Shown here piece by piece: positions 17,601-26,055 of a stretch of 49,969 nucleotides of DNA. Under the pieces are notes generated by a model that did not search any database, was not told the DNA's origin, and saw nothing but the letters and a program-made list of their open reading frames with translations. The translations under genes and the position numbers were made by a program. Source of the stretch: Thermoplasmata archaeon (GTDB lineage Archaea; Thermoplasmatota; Thermoplasmata; Lutacidiplasmatales; UBA184); assembly GCA_022750435.1 (NCBI GenBank), contig JAKIVS010000015.1, forward strand, positions 1 to 49,969, given 5' to 3'. Position 1 is the stretch's first letter, and the number at the start of each line of letters is the position of its first letter.

Positions 17601-18346
17601 ACGTGCCGATGCAGATCGTCAACGGCCCCGAGCTCGTGAGCGCCTTGGCGGGGCAGTCGGAAGCCGCGGTCCGGGACGTTCTCTACCGCGCCCGTGAGAA
17701 CGCGCCGTCGATCGTCTTCTTCGACGAGATCGATGCGTTGGCGAGCAAGGACTCGATGAAGACCCCCGAGGTGTCGCGTGCGGTCAGCCAGTTCCTGACG
17801 GAGATGGACGGCCTGCGCCCGAAGGACAAGGTCATCATCATCGCCACCACGAACCGGCCGCAGACGCTCGACCCCGCGTTGCTCCGCCCGGGACGGTTCG
17901 ATAAGATCTTCTACGTCCCGCCCCCCGACCTCTCCGCCCGCCAGGACATCTTCCGGATCCACCTGAAGGGAGTCCCGGTCGAAGGCTCGGTCGACTACGG
18001 GAAGCTCGCCGGCATGACCGACGGATTCTCCGGCGCCGACATCGCGAGCGTCGTCGACGATGCGAAGCTGATCGCGCTGCGCGAGCAGCTCGTCACCGAG
18101 ACGAAGGACGCGCAGACGCGCGGCGGCGGGTTCGGACTGTTCCAGGCCGGCACGACGGGCGCCCCCCACATGGGAAGCGGCGTGGCCGCCGGGACCCCCG
18201 GAGCGAAGATGGAGGTCGTCAGCAAGGTCGTCGGCGTCCGGATGGACAACCTGCTCGAGGCCGTCAACAAGACCAAGTCGTCGATCACCCCGGAGACCTT
18301 GGCGTGGGCCGAGGAGTTCATCCGGTCGTACGGGACGCGGGGATAG
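14693..18346 (+). CDS. membrane-integrated Cdc48-like tandem AAA+ ATPase, 1217 aa
   Basis: An unusual fusion. Residues 1-82 are Ala/Pro/Thr/Lys-rich and disordered-looking. A first membrane helix (about 87-109) is followed by a 160-residue segment, presumably outside (about 112-268), and then about eight to ten hydrophobic helices between 272 and 598. The C-terminal half has two AAA+ modules of the Cdc48/VAT/p97 type: Walker A GPPGCGKT at 670-677 and 952-959, Walker B with D729-E730 and D1011-E1012, and the RPGR-L/F-DK box in both. The pore-loop position reads KWYG (702-705) in the first module and ALAG (984-987) in the second. The soluble Cdc48 N-domain is absent and replaced by the membrane part. 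Both ATPase sites look intact. Likely activity: ATP-driven pulling or unfolding of proteins at the membrane. It follows two tail-anchored surface proteins by 18 nt and precedes a small membrane protein. A soluble VAT is presumably encoded elsewhere, which cannot be seen here. Confidence 0.9.
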   Translation: MATPSTKVTSTPTPAPATAPTGTAPKTAPTPVKAPAAATRKVAPAASQTAIKPATKTGAPAIRAPPKAPAKGPPRAPARKTGQRAMWILLLIGIVLVATGAGLLVGFYPYVVHAQTASEFLQNAHAVQSSNKAVNFVALTGGGYSAGQTVVIKDTVRSVAYNSSTQTTVLTFASIGNLPTSQRSSETTLANSLFATFSGQLNWVGSGTPVVLTFTIVRQQLPGGPYGTAGYLTLDGAADATNHAIQNGLGGAQSVAIGQQYIQYGPPAPLYDDLFAFITAVGLACLALVVLSWANIFPATAKVERWFVRQTKDPKHLTALLMATTALLGGFFLPFYPWPVVLLIAAGVGFLAWRFPQLSLLVLILLVAPEVGYQSGTLGLIFLFAAIPVLFASLIDWRFGIGAFLTLFLAPLGLSFVIPVFLAMIFSLYIGLAVAVAGGLLISLFVTLGNLPILGYLAGPGANGTPSLIAGHAAALQPTLPFPYFTFNAIGSAYINMLSPNTQVLSLGGQGFGLIAIPIVEIAAWCFAAWLVTWALREREHQTPERLLQYSVASGGVLAAVTFGAFWAFNYVGWWDVVVLLFVPAMVTAAAGSLVIRDAFEAYFTSRLGGTGVGTRVAEMKGLQKTTFEMVGGLHDVKADIKESMIIPLMRKDVTTRFKLEPPKGILLFGPPGCGKTMLMKALASELGVEMISIKCSDLMSKWYGESENRVAELLRTARERAPCILFMDEIDSVAKRRDMYTADDVTPRLLSILLSEMDGIDKSAGVIVVGSTNKPDLIDPALMRPGRLDKIIYVPPPDFNERMEIVHVHLVGRPVAQDIDLAEIAKKTERYSGADLANLVREGATIAVRREMMTGVRSPIAMDDFRQVLPRIKPSISLRMISDYEVMKLDYERKMHQVQRTERKIIVRWDDVGGLSEVKQAIREYVELPLTRPELMESYKIKTGRGILLFGPPGCGKTHIMRAAANELNVPMQIVNGPELVSALAGQSEAAVRDVLYRARENAPSIVFFDEIDALASKDSMKTPEVSRAVSQFLTEMDGLRPKDKVIIIATTNRPQTLDPALLRPGRFDKIFYVPPPDLSARQDIFRIHLKGVPVEGSVDYGKLAGMTDGFSGADIASVVDDAKLIALREQLVTETKDAQTRGGGFGLFQAGTTGAPHMGSGVAAGTPGAKMEVVSKVVGVRMDNLLEAVNKTKSSITPETLAWAEEFIRSYGTRG

Positions 18347-18442
18347 ACTCGGGGGGGGAGCCGGACGGACGATGGACTGCGCCATACCGGTCGTCCGGTC
18401 CCCGTCGGCCCCGCCGCCGGCTGAGGGCCGCCCGGGAGCGGT

Positions 18443-18775
18443 ATGGCGGAGCCCGAGCCGACCCGCTCCCGCCTCGACCTCACGACGTGGGCCGGCATCG
18501 GGATCGTCGGTCTCCTGGTCTTCCTGGTCGGCGTCTACCAGCCGATCTGGGCCCACGTCAAGTACGGACCGTGGATTTCGATCGCCGTCGCGATCGTCGG
18601 CGGGATCGTCGTCGCCATCGGCTTCGGGTACGCCTACGACGCCCGCGAAGAGTCGTTGCACCCGACCCGACGGCCTCCCCCGGAGGACCCGGACGCCGGG
18701 TCGATCCGGGCCGCCCCGAGCTTCGAGATCTACCGGCCGGGCGAGGACGACGTTCCCGAATCGGAGAAGCGCTAA
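18443..18775 (+). CDS. small two-helix membrane protein, 110 aa
   Basis: Not a recognised family. A short charged N-terminus is followed by two hydrophobic helices (about 16-36 and 44-64) separated by a loop containing HVKYGPW, and then a hydrophilic, acidic C-terminal tail of about 45 residues ending EDDVPESEKR. It starts at an ATG preceded by GGGAGCGGT, 96 nt after the AAA+ gene, with no TATA box seen between, so it may be the last gene of that operon. The gap is GC-rich with a G-run (18352-18359). An accessory subunit of the AAA+ complex is possible from position only. Confidence 0.65.
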   Translation: MAEPEPTRSRLDLTTWAGIGIVGLLVFLVGVYQPIWAHVKYGPWISIAVAIVGGIVVAIGFGYAYDAREESLHPTRRPPPEDPDAGSIRAAPSFEIYRPGEDDVPESEKR

Positions 18776-18791
18776 GCCTTCGAACGCCGAG

Positions 18792-18800
18792 CTTATACTT
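18792..18800 (+). promoter_or_regulatory. TATA box of the Cys-repeat surface protein gene
   Basis: CTTATACTT lies about 30 nt before the ATG at 18827, giving a leader of about 5 nt. A TTCGAA hexamer sits just upstream (18779-18784), overlapping the 3' end of the preceding gene region. Confidence 0.65.
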
Positions 18801-18826
18801 AGTGGAGCCGTCCCGATTTTCGCCCC

Positions 18827-21800
18827 ATGACGGCGAGGAGTCTCCGCCCCGGGTGGGTGGCGTTTGCGATCGTGGGCATCTGCCTCCTTCTGGCCGTTCC
18901 CACGCAGTGGTCGACGGCCGGGACGACCAACGCCGCCCTTCCCGTTGGGCCTTCCCACGCCGCGAAGACGACCGCCGCCGCCCATCCCGCGGTGTTCCAA
19001 TGCCCCAATCCCCCCCTCGGATACGGCTCCGTGTCCGGTTTCCTGCCTCCGACCCCGGTCCAAGCCGGACAGACCTGTCCGGGCCCCATCGTCGAGGACA
19101 CGATCCATGGGTCGTTCTCCTCGAACGTTCCGGGGTCGGGGGAACGCTGGAAGGAAGCGATCTACCTCCCCGCGAACGGCACACCGGGCCAGCCGTTCGA
19201 GTACAGTGACGTCTTCCTCGGCATGGTGGTCTCGGGGGACCCGAGCTCGCTGTACCGCCAGTCGTACGCCCAGGTGATCTTCACCCCGTCGTCGGCCGGC
19301 CCGAACACGACCGTGACCTGGGGCGTCTCCGCCGCGGTCTGGGCGATGCACAACGAGACCGCCGGGGGCGCCTGCTCCGATTCGATGACGTTCGTCTGGA
19401 ACTGGAGCTTCTGGTGCATTCAGAACATGATCCAGAACGGCGCCGGGCTCGTCGGGCCGACTGGCCTCGCGGGCGGAACCTGGTTCAACGTCACCTTCGA
19501 CGGCCAGATCGGCCAGAGCTCCGGCATGACGGTCTGGGCCAACGACTCGACCAACTTCACGGGGAATTTCTCCTTCCAGCTCAACAACACGACCACGGGG
19601 GCGGTCGCCTACGAGCCGTTCTTCAACGACTCGTGCAACGACCTCTGCTTCCTCAATTGGTCGTATCCGTTCGGACTCGGGATCGGATGGGACATTTGCC
19701 CCGACGGCTCCCCGCCGTTCGCCGCGTGCGACACCTACAACCAGACCGTCTGGGACGGCGCGAACCCAGTCGAGTTCGGGCCCCCGGAGTTCTGGGTGAA
19801 CGCGAGCGCCGGGTATGGCGGTGACTACCAGTACTTCGCCCCGATGTCGGCGTCGGGGGAGTGCAGTTCAAGCGCGGTGGTCGCGGTCGCCTCCTGCAAC
19901 AACTACAATGCGTTCGGCGGGACCGGGTTCTATCCGTTCTTCAGCTGGAACGGCTCGCTCCTCAACTTCGGGGACGAGTATCCGTGGACTGTCAACGACA
20001 TGGGTGGGGAGTACACCGAGTACTTCCAGACCGGGCCGGTGCAGCACGACATCGTGCCCCTCTTCCTCGAACGGTTCAGCAACGACAGCCACGGGGGGTA
20101 CGTCGAGCCGAACACGGCGCTCAACGTCTCCACGACCGTGTCGGACCTCGGCGTCGTCCGCTCGGTCCAGTTGACCTATTCGCTCAACTCGGCGACGTCG
20201 ATCACCGTCCCGATGCCCCTGATGGCCGGGACGACCCAGCGTGGCACCTACAACGGGACGGTGCCTACGGGGGCGAACGGCTGGATCAACTTCACGGTCA
20301 CCGCGACGAACAACGCCTCCATGAACGACACCGAGCACGGGACCGTCTATCGCGGCCCGCTGCCGCACTTCTCCGTCGTCGTGGACACGCAGCCGCAGTC
20401 GTGCACAACGGCGACGGTGAACGGGACGCTCGTCCACAACGGGACGACCCTCTCGCTCACCCCGGGGACGTACCCGGTCACCAGCAGCTCGTGCTACCCG
20501 TACGAGTTCGGGAAGTGGCTGACTTCGGCCGGCCTCCGGGTGGCGAACGCGAGCTCCATCTCCTCGAACCTGACGGTGACGCGGCCCGGCACGGTCACCG
20601 CGAACTGGACCTACGTCCGGCCCGACGTGACCGTCACCTTCGTGACCGCTCCCACCACCCCGTGCGGAACGGTCGAGATCGCCAACCAGACCTACGGCCA
20701 GGGATTCTCCTCGGTCGCGAGCATCCTCTACGGGCTCCCGGCGAACCTCTCCGTCCCGACCGGCTGCGCCGGTGAGAGCTTCGCGGGGTGGACGTTCGTC
20801 GGGAACTTCACGATCCTCGGCACCACCCTGATCGCCGGCGGAAACGGCACGCTGACGGCGAACTTCGTCTCCTCGTCCACCGGTAGCACGCTCAGCTTCT
20901 TCACCGACCCCGCCACGTGCGGGGGGGTCCTGTATCGTGGCGCCGGCTACACCGGCGGCGAGCGGCTGACGGTCAACGCGACCCCCTACGCGGTCGCCCC
21001 GCTCCCCTGCGCCCACTACGGGTTCCAGCAGTTCGACACCACGGGGGGCGCGACCGTGACGAACGGGAACCTCACCGTGACGTCGGCCGGCTCGATCGAG
21101 GAGTTGAACTTCGTACTGACGGAGGTCACCCTGCTGATGTTCCCGGGCTCGTGCTCGGTGCTGTTCGACGGGGTCCGGTACGGCAACGACACGGTCCTCG
21201 TGGTCGCCAACAACTCGACTCACACCATCACGCAGAACGCGTGCCCCGGCTACTATCCGTTCAGCATCACCCCGACGCTCGGCCTCAGCCTCTATGGGGA
21301 CCTACTGACGGTGAACACCTCCGGGACCGTCCTCGCGAACTGGCTGTTCGGCTCCTCCTCGCAGTTCCTCGAGTTCCAGACCGACCCGGGCAACTGCGGC
21401 ACCATCTCGTTCGGCGGCGGAACCTGGTCGAACACCAACTACACGAACGTCCCCCAGAACGCGACGGGCCCGATCTCGGCCCACCCGTGCGCGAACTACG
21501 GGTTCGTCCGCTGGGTCCCCTCGCCCGGCCTCCAGATCTCGAACGGGATCGCGTACATCAACGCGAGCGGGTCGATCCTCGCCGTCTTCCGACCGATCGC
21601 CCCGGTCGCGATCCAGACCACGCCGTCGAACTGCGGAACCGTCTCGGTGAACGGGGTCGCGTACGCGTCGAACTCGACGGCGATCTTGACCGAGGATTTT
21701 CCGTACCCGATCACGCCGCTCCCGTGCGCGCACTACTCGTTCGTCGATTGGAGCGACACCGTCGGCGCGACGATCGTCAACGGCACGCTCTACCTGGCGT

Positions 21801-22567
21801 CCGAGGCGATCCTGACGGCGAATTTCGCCCCCACCCCGTACATCGTCCAGGTCCACATCGACCCGGGGACGTGCGGCTCGCTGTACGTGAACGGCATCTC
21901 CGAGACGAACGGGACGAACGTGACGCTCCCCTTTGGGACCTACCCGCTCCGGGCGGCGCCCTGCCTTGGGAATCTCCTGGTGGGGTACAACGGCACGGGC
22001 GGAGTCCAGGTCATCGGCACTTCGAGCATCACCGTCGGCGCGAACGGCACTCTCAACGCGACCTACCGACCGGTCCCCCCGTCCGTCACCTTGAGCGTCC
22101 CCTCGAGCTCCTTCGCGGGCGACATCGTGACGCTCGCGGCGACGGTCGCCGTGCTGGTGCCTCCGTACACCTACAACTACAGCTGGACGTTCGGCGACGG
22201 GTCGAGCGCGACCACGCCGGCGAACTTCACCGCGCACACGTACAACCAGCCCGGGACCTACACGGTCACCGTCGTGGTCCACGACCCGTACGGACGGAAC
22301 GCGACGACGTCGGGCACCATCCAGGTGGTGGCCTCCTCGGCGACTTCCTCGCTCGCCATCCCGACCTCCACGTCGATCATCCTCGGGATCGTCGTCGTGG
22401 CCGTCGTGGCGCTGCTCGCCGTAGCGTTCTGGCGCCGCCGACCCCCCACCGCGGCGCCGATGGAATCCGCCGCCCCGTACGATGAGGGCACGCCGGACGA
22501 CGCCGTGTATCTCCCGTCCGGAGCCGACGGGACCGACGCTTCCACTCCCTCCGGAGACCAAGCATGA
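18827..22567 (+). CDS. surface protein with seven Cys-paired repeats and a PKD domain, 1246 aa
   Basis: A type I surface protein. Signal helix at about residues 10-28. Residues about 45-430 form an aromatic, sequon-rich domain with several Cys pairs and the phrase FGGTGFYPFF near 362. A seven-copy repeat array spans about 515-1084. A PKD domain follows, with the hallmark WTFGDGSS near residue 1118 and an HTYNQPGTYTVTVVV strand. A C-terminal helix (about 1180-1203) and an RRR stop-transfer with an acidic tail end it. The first domain resembles that of the 1123-aa protein downstream, where FGGTGAYP falls at almost the same residue. The start codon is fixed by a TATA box 30 nt upstream. The stop overlaps the next ATG (ATGA). 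No catalytic site is recognised; adhesion or S-layer-like function is likely. Confidence 0.8.
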   Translation: MTARSLRPGWVAFAIVGICLLLAVPTQWSTAGTTNAALPVGPSHAAKTTAAAHPAVFQCPNPPLGYGSVSGFLPPTPVQAGQTCPGPIVEDTIHGSFSSNVPGSGERWKEAIYLPANGTPGQPFEYSDVFLGMVVSGDPSSLYRQSYAQVIFTPSSAGPNTTVTWGVSAAVWAMHNETAGGACSDSMTFVWNWSFWCIQNMIQNGAGLVGPTGLAGGTWFNVTFDGQIGQSSGMTVWANDSTNFTGNFSFQLNNTTTGAVAYEPFFNDSCNDLCFLNWSYPFGLGIGWDICPDGSPPFAACDTYNQTVWDGANPVEFGPPEFWVNASAGYGGDYQYFAPMSASGECSSSAVVAVASCNNYNAFGGTGFYPFFSWNGSLLNFGDEYPWTVNDMGGEYTEYFQTGPVQHDIVPLFLERFSNDSHGGYVEPNTALNVSTTVSDLGVVRSVQLTYSLNSATSITVPMPLMAGTTQRGTYNGTVPTGANGWINFTVTATNNASMNDTEHGTVYRGPLPHFSVVVDTQPQSCTTATVNGTLVHNGTTLSLTPGTYPVTSSSCYPYEFGKWLTSAGLRVANASSISSNLTVTRPGTVTANWTYVRPDVTVTFVTAPTTPCGTVEIANQTYGQGFSSVASILYGLPANLSVPTGCAGESFAGWTFVGNFTILGTTLIAGGNGTLTANFVSSSTGSTLSFFTDPATCGGVLYRGAGYTGGERLTVNATPYAVAPLPCAHYGFQQFDTTGGATVTNGNLTVTSAGSIEELNFVLTEVTLLMFPGSCSVLFDGVRYGNDTVLVVANNSTHTITQNACPGYYPFSITPTLGLSLYGDLLTVNTSGTVLANWLFGSSSQFLEFQTDPGNCGTISFGGGTWSNTNYTNVPQNATGPISAHPCANYGFVRWVPSPGLQISNGIAYINASGSILAVFRPIAPVAIQTTPSNCGTVSVNGVAYASNSTAILTEDFPYPITPLPCAHYSFVDWSDTVGATIVNGTLYLASEAILTANFAPTPYIVQVHIDPGTCGSLYVNGISETNGTNVTLPFGTYPLRAAPCLGNLLVGYNGTGGVQVIGTSSITVGANGTLNATYRPVPPSVTLSVPSSSFAGDIVTLAATVAVLVPPYTYNYSWTFGDGSSATTPANFTAHTYNQPGTYTVTVVVHDPYGRNATTSGTIQVVASSATSSLAIPTSTSIILGIVVVAVVALLAVAFWRRRPPTAAPMESAAPYDEGTPDDAVYLPSGADGTDASTPSGDQA
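20369..22080 (+). repeat. seven tandem ~80-residue protein repeats with a Cys pair
   Basis: Seven copies within the preceding protein. Each begins with a strand and C-G-T/S-V-x-x-N-G, has a second Cys about 30-35 residues later in a P-x-P-C-A-x-Y-x-F context, and ends G-x-I/L-x-A-N/T-F/W/Y. The paired cysteines probably form one disulfide per repeat. The copies are diverged, so they are old. The layout recalls bacterial InlB-B/Flg_new-type repeats but is longer. Confidence 0.7.
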
Positions 22568-25500
22568 CAAGCCTCAAATACCGAGAACCAACGATGAACG
22601 CAACCCCCATGACCGACGGTGCAACCCCCATGAGCCAGACCACCCGCCGACCTCCTCGTCCTCTCCGGCTGGCCACGCTGATGGCGGTCGCCATCGCGTT
22701 CCTGATGGCCGTCCCGTTCGGGGCGCTCGCGACCTCGGGCGTCCTCTCGTCCTCCCCCTCGGCGGCCACCGTTGTCCACGCGCCCGTGGTTCGGACGGCC
22801 CCCACGTCGATCTCGACGACGAGCTTCGCCGCGCGGCTCCTGGCGAGCCCGGCAGTCTCTCCGTCCTTCCTTGGTCTGACCGAAAGCGCGCGGCTCGCGG
22901 ACGCCGCGTTCGGCGTCGGTGGCCAGGCGGCACTCTCCCACCCCGAGGCCCCCGCTCCGCAGGCGCTCGCCGGGAACACCTACCTCAACGACCCGTGCTC
23001 GACCACCTCGACGGTGGCGGCGGTCAACGGCACGAACTCGACCCTCCTCGCCGGCGTGAGCTCGGAATACCTCCTGTTCAACGCGTCCGGCGGCTCGTAC
23101 TGCAGCACCGTCTCGGAGTCCCCGCTCCTCACCGTCAACGGGCTCGTCGAAGCGGAGCGCTCCACCGACGGAGGGCAGACCTGGACGCCCAGCTGGATCC
23201 CCCAGAACGCCAGCTGGACCAAGATCTCCAGCCCGCTGTTCGACTCCATTCCGGGAATGTTCTACCCGTACTCCGGCGATGGCCCTGCCTTTGCGTCGCC
23301 CTCGGTGGCCGCCGCGAACGACGGTACGGTCCTCCTTTCGACCCAGTTCATGCCCGGCTGCTGGATCTCCGGTTGCACGAATGCGACCGGTGAGCAGAGC
23401 CCGGCAGGGATCGCCATCGCGCGGTCCGTGAACGGCGGGGCGTCGTGGGTCAACACGACCGTCGTCGAGAACAAGACCTACTTCCAGTGGATCAACACCG
23501 GTGCCACCTGCACGGCGGCGGGACTCGGCTCGGGGTTCTACCCGGTCAACGTCCCGATGTCGCCGTACCTGGCGATCAACCCGGTGACGGACGCGGCCGT
23601 CGCGACCTGGGAGAACTTCCACGTCCTGATTGACGTTACGAACTGCACCGCGAGCATCTCCGGCACGATCCAGGCGTCCAACTCGCTGAACGGCGGACTC
23701 TCCTGGTCGGCTCCCCAGAACGTCTCGGGCCAGCTCGCCTTCGACCCCCGCGTGGCGATCGGTCCGGCGCCCGCCTACCCGGTGAGCATCGTCTACGAGA
23801 ACTGGCTCAACGCGACCCAGGACAGCAGCTCCGGTGCGCTCGCGGTCAACTGGGCCGTCGCGACCTCCACCGACAACGGGACGACCTGGGGCGCGCCGCT
23901 CCAGACCGCCAGCTCGCCCAACGTCAACCTCCTGTGGCGCGGGGACTCCTCGCCCGACTCGTTCTTCACCTCGGACAACCCGTTCGGGCTGTACACTCCG
24001 AGCCAGGGTAGCCTCGCGTTCGACTCCTGGGCGAGCTCGACCCACGAGGGGAACGAGTACCTCGTCTGGAGCGACAACCAGACCGTCGGATCGACCGACC
24101 AGGGCTACCCGGCGATCGCCTTCGAGGAGCGCGCCTCCGGTAGCCCCGGCTGGACCGGAACCTCGTTTATCACCCCGGCCACGAAGTCGACCGTGTACTT
24201 CCAGCCGTCCGTCTCCGTCGCGCCAGACGGGACCCTCTGGGTCACGTTCTACGGCGAGAGCAAGTCGTCGGGTGACCTGAACATGTTCGCCGTCTACTCG
24301 ACGAACGGCGGAACGACGTGGTCGACGATGTCCGAGATCACGAGCTCCTTTGGCATCCTCGCGAACGGCCTCCTCTCCATCGGCGACTACACCGGCTCGG
24401 TGGCGACCTCCGCCGGAACCTACGTGACCTGGATGGACTGCCGCTCCGTCAGCTGCACGGACTCCTTCAACGAGTCGACGATGGTGACCCTCGTGGAGCC
24501 GGTCGCGCTGACGACCTCCGCGTCGGGGATCACGCTGACGGTGACGACCAACGGTGTCGCCTCGGCGGTGTCCCTGCCCGGGGCCGTCCCCTGGGCCATC
24601 GGGACCGCGCACACCGTCGCGGCGCCCGGGTGGCTTCCGTACAACGCGACGTACGTGGAGACGTTCCACAACTTCACCGGCGCGGTGAACAGCACGGCGT
24701 TCTCGACGACGTTCACCTACACGGGCGGCTCGAGCCTGGTGACGAACTACGCGTTCGTCCCGGGTTCGTTCCTCGCGGGGTTCTTCACGCCGAACACGAC
24801 GTTCGACCAGCTGACGATCGACGGGTTCAGCGTGCCGCTGCACCCGTGGAACGCCACCGCGCTGTCGTACAACTATTCGGTCGCGAGCGGCCGGTCGTAC
24901 TACCTGAACGCCTCGGCGTCCCGGTTCTACCTCCCGCTCGTGAACCAGATCCTTGGCACGACCGCCGGGGCCGTGACGTCGTTCAACGTGGACCTCGCGA
25001 AGACCCACGGCTGGCTGATCGGGCGCGTCACGCCGACGAACGCGACCCTGCTGATCAACGGCACGCCGGTCGTGGTCGATGCCCAGAACGGCGTCTACAA
25101 CACGAGCGCGTTCTGGGGCTCGTACTGGGTGAACGCGAGTGGGTACGGTGTGACGAACTTCAGCCAGTACGTCACCGTGACACCGGACCAGTCGACGACG
25201 ACGAACATCGTCCTCTCGGGCGGATGGATCCGAGGCGCGCTGATCAACAGCTACCCGGGGATCTCGATCAAGCTCGACGGCGTGGCGATCTCGAACCTCG
25301 TGGGTGCGACGTTCAACGACTCCACGCTCGGCGGTGCCCACCAGATCGTCGCAACGGCGACCGGGTACAACACCTCGACGATCAACGTCACGGTCGTCCC
25401 AGGACACACCAGCGTCGTCTCCGTGAACCTGACGAACCAGGGAACGGTCATCGGGTCGATTTCGCCGGTCGCCGCCCTGAAGGTGGCGACCCTGAGCGTG

Positions 25501-25971
25501 ACCAACCTGAGCCACCTGGGCGGAGGACACGAGCCGATCGATACCACGACCGGCATCTTCCGGGTCAACGTCACCGGTGACGCGTACTGGACCGTCACCG
25601 TCGCCGCGACCGGCTACGTGACGTTCACCCAGAACGTCCTCGTGACGCCCGGCGAACTGACCGCACCCGTGAGCGTGACTCTCACCCTCGCCAAGAACAG
25701 CACGGTCCCGCCCTGCAACCTGAACAACTCGTGCTCGGTCGTGACCCCCTCGGGGTCCTCCGGACCTTCGATCGCGCTGATCGGCGGCATCATCGTGGTC
25801 GTGGTGGTCGTGGCGGCGGTGGCGGCGGTCGTCCTCATGCGGCGCCGAGGTGGCGGCGGTGGCGGCGACGGCTCGACGCCTCCCGAGGGCACCATGGGCG
25901 GCCCGACGGACGCGAGCGGCGAGGCCACGTATGGGGAGGGCACCTACGGCGCTCCTCCTCCGGCGGAATAG
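22564..25971 (+). CDS. surface protein with Asp-box (sialidase-like) propeller and PEGA-like domains, 1135 aa
   Basis: Signal helix at about residues 34-58, after a Thr/Arg-rich start. Five Asp-box motifs of the S-x-D/N-x-G-x-T/S-W type are visible: STDGGQTW (200), SVNGGASW (288), SLNGGLSW (374), STDNGTTW (435) and STNGGTTW (579). This predicts a BNR/sialidase-like beta-propeller across about 130-650. I did not find a convincing Arg triad with Tyr/Glu, so sialidase activity is unproved. The next 450 residues contain PEGA-like modules (for example TLLINGTPVVVDAQNGVY). A helix at about 1064-1088 and an RRR plus Gly/Pro-rich tail end it. The start is an ATG overlapping the upstream stop (ATGA). 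Later in-frame ATGs at 22594, 22609 and 22630 are alternatives. Possible roles are glycan binding or adhesion. Confidence 0.8.
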   Translation: MTSLKYREPTMNATPMTDGATPMSQTTRRPPRPLRLATLMAVAIAFLMAVPFGALATSGVLSSSPSAATVVHAPVVRTAPTSISTTSFAARLLASPAVSPSFLGLTESARLADAAFGVGGQAALSHPEAPAPQALAGNTYLNDPCSTTSTVAAVNGTNSTLLAGVSSEYLLFNASGGSYCSTVSESPLLTVNGLVEAERSTDGGQTWTPSWIPQNASWTKISSPLFDSIPGMFYPYSGDGPAFASPSVAAANDGTVLLSTQFMPGCWISGCTNATGEQSPAGIAIARSVNGGASWVNTTVVENKTYFQWINTGATCTAAGLGSGFYPVNVPMSPYLAINPVTDAAVATWENFHVLIDVTNCTASISGTIQASNSLNGGLSWSAPQNVSGQLAFDPRVAIGPAPAYPVSIVYENWLNATQDSSSGALAVNWAVATSTDNGTTWGAPLQTASSPNVNLLWRGDSSPDSFFTSDNPFGLYTPSQGSLAFDSWASSTHEGNEYLVWSDNQTVGSTDQGYPAIAFEERASGSPGWTGTSFITPATKSTVYFQPSVSVAPDGTLWVTFYGESKSSGDLNMFAVYSTNGGTTWSTMSEITSSFGILANGLLSIGDYTGSVATSAGTYVTWMDCRSVSCTDSFNESTMVTLVEPVALTTSASGITLTVTTNGVASAVSLPGAVPWAIGTAHTVAAPGWLPYNATYVETFHNFTGAVNSTAFSTTFTYTGGSSLVTNYAFVPGSFLAGFFTPNTTFDQLTIDGFSVPLHPWNATALSYNYSVASGRSYYLNASASRFYLPLVNQILGTTAGAVTSFNVDLAKTHGWLIGRVTPTNATLLINGTPVVVDAQNGVYNTSAFWGSYWVNASGYGVTNFSQYVTVTPDQSTTTNIVLSGGWIRGALINSYPGISIKLDGVAISNLVGATFNDSTLGGAHQIVATATGYNTSTINVTVVPGHTSVVSVNLTNQGTVIGSISPVAALKVATLSVTNLSHLGGGHEPIDTTTGIFRVNVTGDAYWTVTVAATGYVTFTQNVLVTPGELTAPVSVTLTLAKNSTVPPCNLNNSCSVVTPSGSSGPSIALIGGIIVVVVVVAAVAAVVLMRRRGGGGGGDGSTPPEGTMGGPTDASGEATYGEGTYGAPPPAE

Positions 25972-26055
25972 CCGCGCCACGGCGCCGGGGCGCTCGGCAA
26001 CCGAACCCTTTCCTCCGATTGGAGTGTGTTGGCGGACGTTCGTCCAGTCCGCAGG

